Notes: a model not told the origin generated them from the letters alone. A stretch of 64,000 nucleotides of DNA from Monosporascus cannonballus (GCA_004154925.1 QJNS01000161.1:62001-126000), one strand, 5' to 3'. Shown: positions 11,581 to 21,914, numbered from the stretch's first letter. A program made the numbers and translations.

Positions 11581-12121
11581 ATCCTAAATTTAAGCCTTAT
11601 TTTCCAGGTCGAGCTCAATATACTAAAATTTATTATACGATATAATTTGTACGATAAATATTATATTCGGTATTTTTGAACACAGTAACTGGTTAATGGT
11701 TTTTACGGTTAGGATAAATTGTATGCCTTAATCTCGTAAAGCCTTTTTCAGAAGCCGATTGCTGGGTTCTGTAAGTACGCCGCTCAATATATAAAGATGA
11801 TCTTTTTAATAACACGACGAAAATATTATATCCGATAATCAAATGCCGGAACATTAATAAATAAATTTTTACAATAACTGCTTAAACTTGGCTAATATAT
11901 TCAAAAAAGAAATAAATCGCTAAAGCGGATTTCGAAAAGGCGTTTAAATACGGATGAAATATTAAATGTGATCGCGGTATTATAGAGACCGACTAATAAT
12001 ATAAGTGTTCGAAAATCACACTATCTTTGGGCTAATATATATAAAATACGCTAAGTTATTAACCGAGTTGATTGCCTTAATAATACTATTCTAATTAATG
12101 AATAATAACATTAGTTAACCT
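11581..12121 (+). other. Decayed tail of the patatin gene or intergenic DNA
   Basis: Composition drops to AT-rich after about 11640. The plus-strand frames contain stretches such as KSLKRISKRRLNTDEILNVI and RPTNNISVRKSHYL between stops, which may be the carboxyl end of the patatin protein hit by RIP spreading from the transposon. No motif is certain. Confidence 0.35.
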
Positions 12122-12151
12122 CATTATTTTATAATAAATAATAAGTTCTTT

Positions 12152-12579
12152 TTGCTTATCTTCACGGCGGTGACGGGCATACTTTTGGTCGTAAAGATTC
12201 TCAGTAGATCATCACAGACCTTCATTTTTAACCCTCATTCACGACGGACCCTCACGAAAAAAAGGGCCATCAAGGAAGAAATCCAAAACCTTCACCCACA
12301 ACCTGTGGGAGAACGACACTATTGTGTCGCAGTGGGAGGCGGTCCGGCAAATGAGGGAATCATGTACAAATGGGATGAAGAGTTACGACAACATGGAGAA
12401 AAAAAAATCCAGCTAGAATCTCAGTTGCGACGACAGGAAGGACAACTGAAGCAGTTAGGTTTCATCAGCTTCCACCCCCTAGCTTCCTGTGAAGTTTCCT
12501 GACCAGGGGAATTTGCAGCTATCACGATCGTATCGTAGATGACTTCTTCAGGCTCGTTCTGTACTGCTAAATCATCCAC
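12152..12579 (+). pseudogene. Normal-composition island with a Gln/Arg-rich coiled-coil ORF, unrecognised
   Basis: A non-decayed stretch between the patatin gene and the copia LTR. The plus frame open to 12502 has no ATG at its beginning and encodes KKRAIKEEIQNLHPQPVGE, then WDEELRQHGEKKIQLESQLR and RRQEGQLKQLGFISF, a likely coiled coil. After the stop it continues as PGEFAAITIVS with one more stop, so it may be the 3' end of a gene. A minus-strand frame (about 12575-12420) is open as well. I cannot name a family. The copia element cuts the region at 12580. Confidence 0.35.
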
Positions 12580-12889
12580 CCTCTAAAATTTGAGACAGAA
12601 GATGAGGCTACCCTGCAAAGATTTGTATGGGAAAACGTTCAGGGGAGACTCAAGGTGTGTCACAGAAGATAGAATTATCTATATTCGAGTTATGGAAGCC
12701 CAACAACAGCTGGGGAAATTCAGGGCTATATATATATGTAAAATTGGCTTATTAAGCTTTATCATTCCATTATTAATCAAATGGAAAGCTTTGGAAGACT
12801 TTGGAAGTTTTATGAATTCTTTTACCATCTTCGCCACCTCGAATAGGGATAGACCCACTTTTCCGGAGTTAAAACTCCGAATTCCTAGA
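12580..12889 (-). repeat. 3' LTR of Copia-1
   Basis: 310 bp, little decayed, directly repeated at 18247-18584. It contains the palindrome GGAGTTAAAACTCC near its outer end. On the minus strand it begins TCTAGGAATTCGGAG. Confidence 0.8.
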
Positions 12890-12900
12890 GCCCTTCTTAA
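12890..12900 (-). other. Polypurine tract of Copia-1
   Basis: On the minus strand TTAAGAAGGGC, directly before the 3' LTR. Confidence 0.65.
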
Positions 12901-12951
12901 GGTGTATATATTTATTTATTTAAAAATATATATAGCTTATAAGATAGAAAT

Positions 12952-13082
12952 GGAAAGTGGTTCGATATATAACATCTACATCCACTTTAAAAGAGTATAT
13001 AGGTGGTTCGATATATATATCTACATCTACCTTTTTAAAGAAGTATAAGTGGTTCGATATATAGTATCTACGTCTACTTATT
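12952..13082 (+). repeat. Three tandem hairpin-forming units
   Basis: Three copies, each about 45-50 bp, of GTGGTTCGATATAT followed by ATCTACNTCTAC or TCCAC. Within a unit the ends are inverted (AAAGTGG ... CCACTTT), so each can fold on itself. They lie between the 3' LTR and the end of pol in Copia-1. Confidence 0.7.
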
Positions 13083-13149
13083 ATCGTTATTTATCGTTAT
13101 TAAATGGTAAAACCTTTAAGGTAAAGCATCTATTTCGTATACTGTTATA

Positions 13150-16100
13150 TACTAATAATATTAAGATTTATTATAAGGTTATCTTATATGCCTTTGTTTA
13201 AAGGCTTTGTTAATATATCAACAAGTTGCTCTTTAGTATATATGTAATATATAACCACCTTTTTATTAACTACAGCTTCCCTAGTAAAGTGGTATTATAT
13301 GTCAATATGCTTTACCCTTTTATAGAATTTAGGATTTTCTGCTAATTTCTTAGCAGCTTCGTTATCAATAAGAATTTCTAGAAGCTTAGTTATATATCTT
13401 AGATTAAAGTAATTATTTAAGTAATAAAACATATTACTTAAGTATATAACTTCTTTAACAGCTTCTTTCAAAGCCATATATTCGGCTTTACAAATGCTTA
13501 AAATAACTGTTTTTTTGAAATTATAAAGTCCAGCTAATAGGATTAATAAACCGTATATCCCCTAGGCAGGCTATATAGCCTGATGTTGATTTTCGGCTAT
13601 TTATATCGTTATCCCAATCTAAATCGAAATATATCTTTAATTCAAGATTTCCGTTACAGTTATATAATAAACCTTTATTAAGAAATTTTAATAAATATCC
13701 TCATATATTATTTAATTCCTTAAAATGTTATATATTAGGATTTGACATAAATCTAGCATATATACAGACTATAAAGGTTATATAAAGTTTAATCTTTAAA
13801 GCTAAATATAATACAGAGTCGATTTACTTCTAATATTTGTTAATATTTTTATTTAAAGCTTTAAACTTATTTTTAGCCAATTTAATGCCAGGGGTTAAAG
13901 GAATTTTTCTTGGTTTTATATCAGAATTATTTTCTAATATTATACTTCTTTAAAAGCGTTTTAATATACTTTGTTTAATATATTTTTATTATTTTATTTT
14001 CCCGATTTATATCAATTTTATTATCTAAATAAGTAATTACTAGACTTACACGGTTTAACTTAATATCCTTTAATACCTCTTTTTCGAATATATTTATAAT
14101 CTTAATAAATGAGTTTATGATTAATATATCATCCATATAACAAATTATTCTCATATTGGATTTTTTATTTATGAATATACCTTCGTCGTATAAAAAAGTG
14201 ATAAATCTATAGTTTTTTAACATATTAGCAAAATATTGATACCATAATTTAGGTAATTGCTTTAAACCGTATAAAGCTTTATTTAATTTAGCCACCTTAT
14301 TTTCATTTATAGCTTTTGGATAAAAGCTCTTTAACAACTTAATATATATCTCTTTATCTATATCAAAGTGAACGAAAGCGTTCTGTACGTCAAATTGTAT
14401 AATATGCTAATCTTTATTAACAGCTATTATTAATAATAAATACCAGGTTTCTGGTCTAGTTGTTGTTAAAAAGGTTTCTACATAATCTATACCTAATTAT
14501 TAATTAAAGTCTTATACGATAAATCTGGCTTTAAATCTTTCATTCTTTCTTTATTAATTACCTAATTAGATTTAATAGAATTTATATTCGTTATAGGTTT
14601 AGATTTAAATAACTAACGGGTCTCTATAGCTTTTTTACCTAAGAGTAAATCGGTTATAATATACGTATTTTGACGTTCTAGTTCTTTAATTTCAGCCTAA
14701 CAAGCTGCTAGTCAAAAATTTTTATTAACACTTAATATAACTTATTTAAACGTATTAAATTTTATTGTTAAAGTTATTAAGACGAAATTAATTTTATTTT
14801 TTTATTAAAAACCAATAACTAATTTGCTAATAACGTATCTTTAACCGTATATAACAAGTTATCTATATTTATACGTATACAGGTTTTAATTGGCTCATTA
14901 TTGTTATTATTTATTCGTTACCTTTTATTTCTACTATTATTATAAATAAATATATTGCTATTAGGTTTTTTATTAGCCCTTAAAAACGACTATATAATCG
15001 TTATAAGGGTTAATATATTAGCTGGATTATTATTTCTATTTCTAGCTGTTATAACAGCTTTAATATTATATTTTCATTTTGGATTTTTAACATTTCTATA
15101 ATCGAAATTATCAATTAAATTAATTATTATATTATTATTCACAACTGAAATCTGTTAATTGGCAGCTAATATCCACTAATTTTAACTGACTGCCCCTTTA
15201 TTTTAGTTATAAAGGTGATTTAGGTTATATTGGAGCTTTGGAAAGTAACTTTCTTCAGCTATATTATCAGTTTCTCAAATTTCAAAAGCTTTCATAATTT
15301 CTATAACTTTTTTAAAGCTATAGTCGTTATTAGAAAAACCAACGTTACTAAGGGGTATTTTAGCTCTTTTATTGGCTATATCAGTTATAAAGTGATTTTC
15401 GAATATATAGACGTTTCGAAACTATATAGGTCTTTTATTATTTAAATCCCTGATTTTATAATAGTTATTTTGGATACCATAACTTATAATAGCCCTTTTA
15501 TTTGTGCGGGATTCAAATTTATATATATATTTATTAATATTATAATAAATTATAAATCCTTACGTATATATATGATTTATATACGGCTTATAACCGTAAT
15601 ATATTTCAAAAGATATTTTATATTCCAAGGATTTATGGGGTGTACGGTTATATATATATACCGCAATTAATAAAGCTTTACTTCATAAATATTAAGGTAA
15701 TCCAGACTTTATAAGAAACGCCCTAACTTTATTTAATAAAATAAGATTTATTCGTTCGATTAAACCATTCGGTTCTTTAATATATACGGGAGTTATATTA
15801 TGCAATATACCGTATTTATTAAAGTATATTTCAAAACAGTTATTTATATATTTAATCCTATTACTATTAAAATTTTTTTTAACTTTATAACCCGTTTAGT
15901 TTTAAGCTTGGAATTTGAAACTATTAAAGGCTTTTAAATCTTTTGATTTAAAAATTAATGACTTAACGTTAAAATATTTGCTTAACTTATTAAGGAACGT
16001 TATATAATATTTATGCTTATTATAGATATTAAGTAATAAACCGCCTATATCGCTATATATTCTTTCGTTTATAACATATTCCTTATTATTTAAAAATATT

Positions 16101-17776
16101 TTACTTATATTTCGATTACTTTTAGTTTGAAAATATACTTTATATCTCCAATTATTAAAATATATAAGGTCTTATTTAGGAACCTTTATGTTATTTTTAA
16201 TTAGGAATTTAGCTAAAAGTTTTAAAGATATATGGCTTAATTTATTATGCCAGGTTATTAACTGGTTATTTTCTATAGTTTTATCACTTAAAGCTAATAT
16301 AGTACCTTGATTCTCTGTATTATATTCAGTTTAAAATAATATATAATATAATTTATTTTTTTTGATATTCTTTAGTTATTAGCTAACGCGTAGCTTTATT
16401 AACAAGTTTTATGCTTATATTTTTATTTATTAAAATATAAATACCTTTTAATCGACTTATAGATAAAAGGTTAATCTCTAATTCGGATATATAATAAATA
16501 CTTTTAATAATATAACTTTAAGCTAAATTTATACATTTAAATTTTAAATCGCTAATTTCTTTTACTCAAAGAGTATTAGCGTTATCCTATTTAATAATCT
16601 TATTTATACGCTTCAAATTAAAAAGAAAATTTTTATTAGTTACTGTATAAAGTATAATATCGTTATTAACTATAAGATATATAATATTTTAACTATTTTT
16701 TCTTTTACTCTTTAATATCAAATAAATTAATCGTTTGTTAGTTATATCTAGAGAATTATATATAAGGTTATTAAGGTAACTTACGTTAAACTTAAGTTTT
16801 TTCATATTTATATCCGGATCCCCTTTAGGGTTGGATAAGAAGTATAGGGTTTTTAGGTGGAAATAACTAGGTTTTCGAAATCGTTTAAAGCTGTATTTAA
16901 ACGCTTTTTGCTTAAATTAACAGCTTTTAAAGCCGTTTCTTTAGTTATATTAACTTGTTAATCTTCATTATTGGTATCGATAAGTTAACTTATAAGGGCG
17001 ATTTCGTTAACTTTTTTTTCTTTCCGTTTTAAAGAAGTAAAAGTTGATTTATCCCCTTTTTTTATTTCTGGCTTCCCTTTTTGCTTTTTAAGAGCTGGTT
17101 TTTTCCTTATTTTATTAATGGGATTTTTCCAGCTCGAAAGACCTTTATTAGGATAAAGAAAATAGCAGTCCTTATCTATATAACCTATGATTTTACAGTG
17201 AAAACAACGTTTATTATTATTCTTTTTTTTCTAGTTATTTTTAACCCCCTTTAGGGCTAATAACTAACCCTTTTTTTTCTAACTCTTTGCTTCATCGATT
17301 AACGAAAAAACAGTATTTCAAAAATATAAAACTTAAAGTCCTTTCGAAAAAACTAAGTTATATTTTGAATAAAAACTTCGAAATTGTTTAATAACGAATT
17401 TAAAACCTAGGTTATAATTATTTTATCGGGCAGTTTTAAGTCCTTCGATTTTAACTCGTTAATTAACGATTTAACCTTATTAAGATATTTTTCTATAGAT
17501 TTGAAGTTATCGTATGCAAAATTAAAAAGTTCTTTTAATATAAGAAATTCAGTTATAAATCCTTTAGGCCTATATTGGCCATAAAAAACTTCTCAGGCTT
17601 TTTTGCAACTGGTTATAGTCTTTATATAGTGTAAAGGTCCACTTTCACACAATAGCTATATAATAACTAAAGCTTTATTATTATCGGATTGGGATAAATT
17701 TTCCCCTATATCCGTTATTATAACGTATTTAAGGCCTTTGCGTATAAATGTAACCTTAATCCGAATAAACTATAAT
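13150..17776 (-). pseudogene. Copia-1 gag-pol relic
   Basis: Read on the minus strand from right to left. A zinc knuckle CFHCKIIGYIDKDC is at 17165-17206, with His changed to Tyr. Integrase should fill about 15700-16500. Reverse transcriptase has AKLNKALYGLKQLPKLWYQ and IICYMDDILII (13975-14337), with the catalytic YMDD box intact. RNase H ends the polyprotein with LIDNEAAKKLAENPKFYKR and KHIDI, then the typical tail YTKEQLVDILTKPL near 13190-13250. Stops are fewer than in the other elements but still numerous. The encoded polyprotein would have made particles and copied the element; it is no longer expressed as one protein. Confidence 0.82.
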
Positions 17777-17781
17777 TCTAT

Positions 17782-17987
17782 TGTGAGAATACAGCCCCTA
17801 TAAGGATGAGGCTGGTAGCCGACCAGCCACCGATCAGCCACCGACCCACTCACTAGTATAAATCCACCATCTGGCAGCTAGTGAGAAACGCTAGATGGAA
17901 GTAACCTAATACACTCACTTCTTGGAATCTGCTCTACGACTGGTCGGAGATCACCTCACCCAGCTCACAGCTGTCCATTATCTTACA
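17782..17987 (+). repeat. Solo LTR of the G4 gypsy family
   Basis: 206 bp, TGTGAGAATACAG ... CCATTATCTTACA, flanked by TCTAT on both sides (17777-17781 and 17988-17992). It is the inverted equivalent of the LTRs at 41794-41999 and 48998-49203 but far less decayed. It was inserted into the gag region of Copia-1 and reduced to one LTR by recombination. Confidence 0.93.
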
Positions 17988-18233
17988 TCTATATTGGCAT
18001 TGCCTTTAAGCAGGAAAGGTTTATTGGAAATACCTATGATTATTAAGGACGAAAAGTTATATAATCTCTTCGAAATAAGTATAAAAAAATAATTTAATAA
18101 AGCTGAAAATTTAATGGCAGAAAAAGGTGATTTTAACGGTTTTTAACGTAAAGAAATAATGTGAATCGGTTAAGGTTTAGGTGAGATATAGAGAAATATT
18201 ATTATTGTTAATGTCGTTGGAAGTTATTCGCAT

Positions 18234-18246
18234 CCGGGGCTCATAA
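18234..18246 (-). other. Primer-binding site of Copia-1 (initiator tRNA-Met, internal)
   Basis: On the minus strand TTATGAGCCCCGG directly follows the 5' LTR. It is complementary to the anticodon arm of initiator tRNA-Met (GGGCTCATAA), as in copia elements primed by a half-tRNA rather than the tRNA 3' end. Confidence 0.7.
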
Positions 18247-18584
18247 CCTCTAAGATTTAACAGAAGGTAAGGCTACTCTGCAAAAATTTGTATGGGAAAA
18301 CGTTCAGGGAAGACTCAAGGTGTGTCACAGAAAATAGAATTATCTATATTCATGCTATATAAATCCAATAACAGCTAGGGAAATTTAGGGCTATATATAT
18401 ATGAAAAAATGGCTTATTAAGCTTTATTATTCCATTATTAGTCAGTATTTTCCATTATTAATCAAATGGAAAACTTTGGAAGACTTTGGAAGACTTTAAA
18501 AGTCTTACGAATTCTTTTGCCATCTTCGCCACCTCGAATAGGGATAGACCCACTTTTCCGGAGTTAAAACTCCGAATTCCTAGA
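18247..18584 (-). repeat. 5' LTR of Copia-1
   Basis: 338 bp copy of 12580-12889. It is longer because of two short internal tandem duplications (around TTTTCCATTATTA and GAAGACTTTGGAAGACTTT). It is only lightly mutated. Confidence 0.8.
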
Positions 18585-18591
18585 ATGCACC

Positions 18592-19862
18592 TTAGCCAGC
18601 GATAGATAACCCTCCCATTGCAAGCCGTGCCAAGCGGCCTAGGTCGGTAGACCCATCTTCCCGTATATCACCACCATCCTTGTCCGCATCCCGGAGCAAC
18701 TTATCAATATATTCTCCGGCTGCCGAGAGGTGGAGAATATGCGCAATAGCACGATGCACCGCCAGAAGTCGAGGCCATGGAGTGTCGATAGTCCGGGACT
18801 CTGTAAGGTAGAGCGTGCGGGTGATAGGAAGTGGTGGATCCCGAAAGACATATGGGGGGAGAAACGAGCGGATCCAGTAGGTATGTGGTTGGTCTTGAAG
18901 AGGCTCAAAGAATATCTTAAAGTCGCCAAAGAAACGATGGAGACTGTGGGTAAGGGTGATGGCGTTGCGTGGCCGGTCAATATCCGTGCCTTTAATTAGA
19001 TGCGCAATGCCATGATCAAACATATTAAGGACCGCGAGTGCGGCCTCCTTGGAAGGATCCTAGAGGAGCTTTAGCTAAGGAAGGTAAAGATTATCTTTGT
19101 AAGGATACATACTAGTTGGCCGCCCACGTTAACTTTCGTGAGTGAATGGGGGAGAATGTGGGCTACTTCAAGAATATCAAATGCCATTGAGTCTTCTGTC
19201 AGCAAAGTGCCGTCGTCATCTCGGGCGTCATCGCCGTCACGTTCAAAACGGGTTGCTGCTTCGATCTGGTCGAATTTTCGTGATACCACACAGCGATGGC
19301 GGTCACGGGCAAGGCATTGAGCCCGAAGATCCGATACTCGATCCGGCGTTCCAATGTAGCCTTGCGTTTCTCCACCTCCCTGCACTCTCTGGACCGCGGA
19401 ATGGACGGCCGGGGAGGGCTGTGGTGTCTTTGCGCCGGAAGCTTTCACTAGGAGATATATTAACGGTAATCAAGAGATGGAGTGACAACCAAATTATGGA
19501 GCTTTACGTGGCAAAAAGAAGTTATCCAGAAGATAGTCTGCGAAGTCAAAAAATGTCGACTCGATATGCTCGAAGTCGCTGTCTCCGTCCTTATCTATCG
19601 AGAGCCCCATGGCCTCGAAGAAGGCCAGCAAGAAGCTATCTTTGGACTCCTGGGAGAGTGCATATTCATGGGTATAGTGGATAAGTTGAGAACGCTTATA
19701 ATGGCTTCTGTTGCTGTTTTTCTCGGCGGTGACAAAGTGCTTGACAATACTGTAAAACTTATTCGTGGCCTTGATGCGCTGGTCTGTCTCCAAGGATGGC
19801 TTTGCAGAAAGATCGAAGATGTTCTCAAGGGACGATTGATGATGGTGGTAAGGAGTGGCCAT
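18592..19862 (-). CDS. Intact HNH-nuclease-type gene with two introns
   Basis: The only complete host gene here. Three exons (19862-19508, 19447-19113, 19059-18592) join to 1,158 nt with no stop, predicting 385 residues. The start is the ATG at 19862-19860 in the context AACAAAATGGCC; the open frame extends further upstream but has no other ATG. Exon 1 is mostly helical (SFLLAFFEAMGL, FFDFADYLLDNFFLP). Exon 2 has RDRHRCVVSRKFD and LEVAHILPHSL, the first part of a fungal HNH_2-type domain. Exon 3 has NMFDHGIAHLIKGTDIDRP, then RNAITLTHSLHRFFGDF, giving the Asn and final His, and ends with a tail conserved in this family (LLAVHRAIAHILHLSAAGEY). The family is widespread in fungi; its cellular role is not established. 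Codon use and composition are normal, in contrast to the repeats on both sides. Confidence 0.88.
19060..19112 (-). other. Intron 2 of the HNH gene
   Basis: 53 bp, GTATGT ... CTCTAG, phase 0. Splicing joins VNVGGQL to DPSKEAALAVLNMFD. An earlier CTTAG acceptor would leave a stop in frame, which favours the chosen site. Confidence 0.8.
19448..19507 (-). other. Intron 1 of the HNH gene
   Basis: 60 bp, GTAAAG ... CCTAG. Removal joins NFFLP to LKASGAKTPQPSP in frame (phase 1). Confidence 0.85.
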
Positions 19863-19865
19863 TTT

Positions 19866-19890
19866 GTTAGCCTTTGAATAAAAGGCTAAC
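19866..19890 (-). promoter_or_regulatory. Perfect hairpin in the 5' leader of the HNH gene
   Basis: GTTAGCCTTT and AAAGGCTAAC, ten-base perfect arms around a five-base loop, ending three bases before the ATG. In the mRNA it would sit directly in front of the start codon and could hinder ribosome loading. Function is inferred only. Confidence 0.55.
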
Positions 19891-20305
19891 GAGCCGTTGA
19901 AATTGGAACTGAGATGGTAGAGGGCTTTCAAGGTATTTATATTCAAGGGACTCCCCCTGCCCGCCTAATCAATTGCGGTTGCCAAAGCTTCAAATAAGGA
20001 AAGCGACCTGGTTGTGCGGTTAGCGGGAGCGGTGGCGTGGCATTAAGGTGGTGTTCGGGACACTTCAACAACTGATATTTATGGCCCGTGCCAGCCCTGT
20101 CAATCAGCAAGACGCTAATGAACTTGCTGATGCTGATTTCTCCACTGTTTTGAGTTTCGCTTCAGTCGGCTGATTTTAACGGGCTTCGGCTTTAATTAGC
20201 CCTGTTATTTCGTGATGTAGCTAAATCGTTACCGTTTCTTGATATATATGGTATTAAATATGGTATTAACACTTTTACCTAACGGAATATTGAAGTGGGG
20301 CGGGA
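19891..20305. other. Upstream region of the HNH gene
   Basis: Normal-composition DNA up to about 20200, then AT-rich. It holds the 22 bp motif at 20051-20072 that recurs inverted at 61401-61422, and a short plus frame (MARASPVNQQDANEL, from 20082) of about 30 codons that is too short to call. The promoter is presumably here, but I see no defined element. Confidence 0.5.
20051..20072 (+). repeat. 22 bp motif, inverted copy at 61401-61422
   Basis: GTGTTCGGGACAC followed by TTCAACAAC; the identical 22 bp occur on the other strand at 61401-61422, and both are followed after three bases by TATTTRTGG. Both copies lie in normal-composition islands. Confidence 0.75.
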
Positions 20306-20574
20306 TGTTACACTCATGATCAGGCTTGGCTGATCAGGAAGCCCGAGTTTCGCATATATATTAAGAAGTTCTTTTTTTTTTCGTTACGAGTTTAACCCTA
20401 GGGCATTATCAATAACCATCACCACTTAGCATGTTTCTGTTATTTCAATTATCGAGGTTTAACACCAGCAATATAATCGGATTAAGTTCTTTATTTTTCG
20501 ACAATCTTATTCCGTACCGTGACATAAAATAGTTATCCGCATTAATTAAGATTAATTCTCCCCATCCTAATTTA
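20306..20574 (+). repeat. LTR-like repeat, probable 5' LTR of the nested host element (G2)
   Basis: 269 bp, TGTTACACTCATGATCAGG ... CCTAATTTA, a direct copy of 50906-51177 with differences mostly C/T and G/A; ancestral ends are TG...CA. Unexpectedly, the bases before it (TTGAAGTGGGGCGGG) also resemble the purine tract before the right copy. It could therefore be a second 3' LTR rather than the true 5' LTR. Confidence 0.6.
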
Positions 20575-21751
20575 TTTAGCTGCCAAGGAAAGGAAACTGG
20601 CTTTAATTAACTGCCGAAGTAACTTTCGATACTTCCGATTAATACTTGAAAAGAAATAAGGTCTTAATCAGAAATGCGGGTAATCACAATTACGGTTATA
20701 AAAATTCAAAAACGCATATTACGCCTTACAAAATAACGATATTACGAATAATTAATAATAACAAAATAACTTTAAAATACCATTAATTAAAGGGGGACAT
20801 TTTGGAATTAAGCGTTTACGGGACCTTATTCGGAATCGGATCTTTAGCAAATCGATTTCGGAAGATCATATATTAAAAAATGTACAGGTTTAAAAATATA
20901 GACTAATTACCTATATTTTAAACCGACGGTATAATTTAGGATGTAACGTACTTCTTGGAAATTTTTATTTAATAAAACAAAATTCGAATATTTGAAAATA
21001 AGATAATAAGTACAGAATTGATTAAAATTAAGAATTAATTAATTATGATTAATTAAAATTAATTACCAAAAATTGACTTGTTAAGATTTAGAAACTAAAA
21101 TACATTATTAATAACGTATTTACGCAAATTTTGAATTAATTAGCGTTAAGGTAATGCCGTTATAGTTGACAATATAGATTAGATTATTAACGTAAGCAAA
21201 AAAAAAGGAATAAGACTATAAAACCTATAATTTCGTTTACGAAAAAAAATTTCGAAAAAGGATTAATATTTCCCAATACAATTGGAAAGATAGAACCGAT
21301 TTATTAAATAATATACTTTGGAATATTTTTGCCTTAATAAGCTAGCATTTCTTATAGACCTTGCTTAAAAATATTCTTTAAGATTTGTTAATATTAATTA
21401 ACAGAATTATTCTGGCGGTAAAATTAATAATGAAGATATTAATCGTAAAATTAAAAACGATTTTGTCTGACATTTACCGCCAGCAATATGCCAATCAGAA
21501 AAAACGGGTTTGCCTAGGTAAAAAAAGAAGAACGATATCTTTATTACGATTACGAAAAATTCAGAAACTATGGACGAAAATACCAAACGCCTTAAATTTC
21601 CTTATATCTACGTATACGAATAATAACTCTGAATTATCAAATTATATTAAACCCGAACCATATTTGTCCGATTAATAAATTTTATTAAGATTTAGCTGAT
21701 TTGTTAAAAGTTCGTCGAAATTATCAAAGATTACAGCATAATTAGAGTTAT
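20575..21751 (+). pseudogene. G2 host element, left segment (leader and start of a gag-like ORF)
   Basis: AT-rich. A plus-strand frame at 21385-21675 encodes basic sequence (RQQYANQKKRVCLGKKRRTI, then LNFLISTYTNNNSELSNYIK). It continues with stops to the copia insertion at 21752 and resumes after 27234. The last five bases, GTTAT (21747-21751), are the copia target duplicate. I cannot name a domain here. Confidence 0.4.
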
Positions 21752-21914
21752 TGTCAGATATAAGGGACATCACTTGTATGTGTATTGATAACTAGTTGCA
21801 GGTACTTTAAAACGCGTACTACACTTTAAAGTAATCTAGTCTCGGAACATATATGTTCCGATCAAAGAGAATCTTCCGTATATGGGGTGCTAAAGCACTC
21901 CTTGTTAACCGATA
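21752..21914 (-). repeat. 3' LTR of Copia-2
   Basis: 163 bp, TGTCAGATATAAGGGAC ... ending CCGATA (ancestrally CTGACA, inverse of TGTCAG). It contains the perfect palindrome GGAACATATATGTTCC and the near-palindrome GGTGCTAAAGCACT. Confidence 0.93.

Larger units (their letters stand above)
3854..12120 (+). pseudogene. RING-patatin gene disrupted by a gypsy insertion
   Basis: A host gene in two pieces. The left piece (3854-4098) encodes a Pro/Gln-rich start and a RING-like cysteine cluster with RCGCSICNICC and NCPLCRQEF. The right piece (from 10999) encodes a patatin-like phospholipase: LELDGGGVKG (oxyanion hole), then AVGTSIGASS, holding the GxSxG nucleophile Ser. Removing the gypsy element and one copy of its AGAAT duplication joins the pieces in frame. 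Patatin family members are lipid acyl hydrolases; in fungi they occur in multidomain proteins. The start is inferred: ATA at 3854-3856 lies where ATG would be expected and may be a G-to-A loss. The RING is atypical: the first pair shows one Cys and CGC stands where CGH is usual. After about 11290 the frame breaks repeatedly, and beyond 11580 it is too decayed to follow. The catalytic DG motif is not seen. Confidence 0.8.
12580..18584 (-). mobile_element. Ty1/copia element (Copia-1), minus strand
   Basis: About 6.0 kb with related 310 and 338 bp direct repeats at its ends, which I take as LTRs because a polypurine tract (12890-12900) lies inside one and a primer-binding site (18234-18246) inside the other. 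The minus-strand interior holds gag with zinc knuckle, integrase region, a reverse transcriptase with YMDD and an RNase H, in copia order (integrase before RT). I could not find a target duplication, and the LTR ends are not TG/CA, so the exact borders may be off by a few bases. It is inserted 7 bp beyond the HNH gene's stop codon. Confidence 0.82.

Noticed and set aside
12580..18584. The two 310-338 bp repeats as a segmental duplication rather than LTRs
   Set aside because: They sit precisely beside a purine tract and an initiator-tRNA primer site and flank copia pol, so LTRs explain them better even though TG/CA ends and a target duplication were not found.
19138..19877. Several plus-strand ORFs of 60-180 codons over the HNH gene
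   Set aside because: They overlap the spliced minus-strand gene, which has recognisable HNH motifs and consistent introns.
19863..19946. Upstream extension of the HNH frame to 19946
   Set aside because: It begins at TTG, not ATG. The first ATG, at 19862, has a good context and lies after the hairpin.
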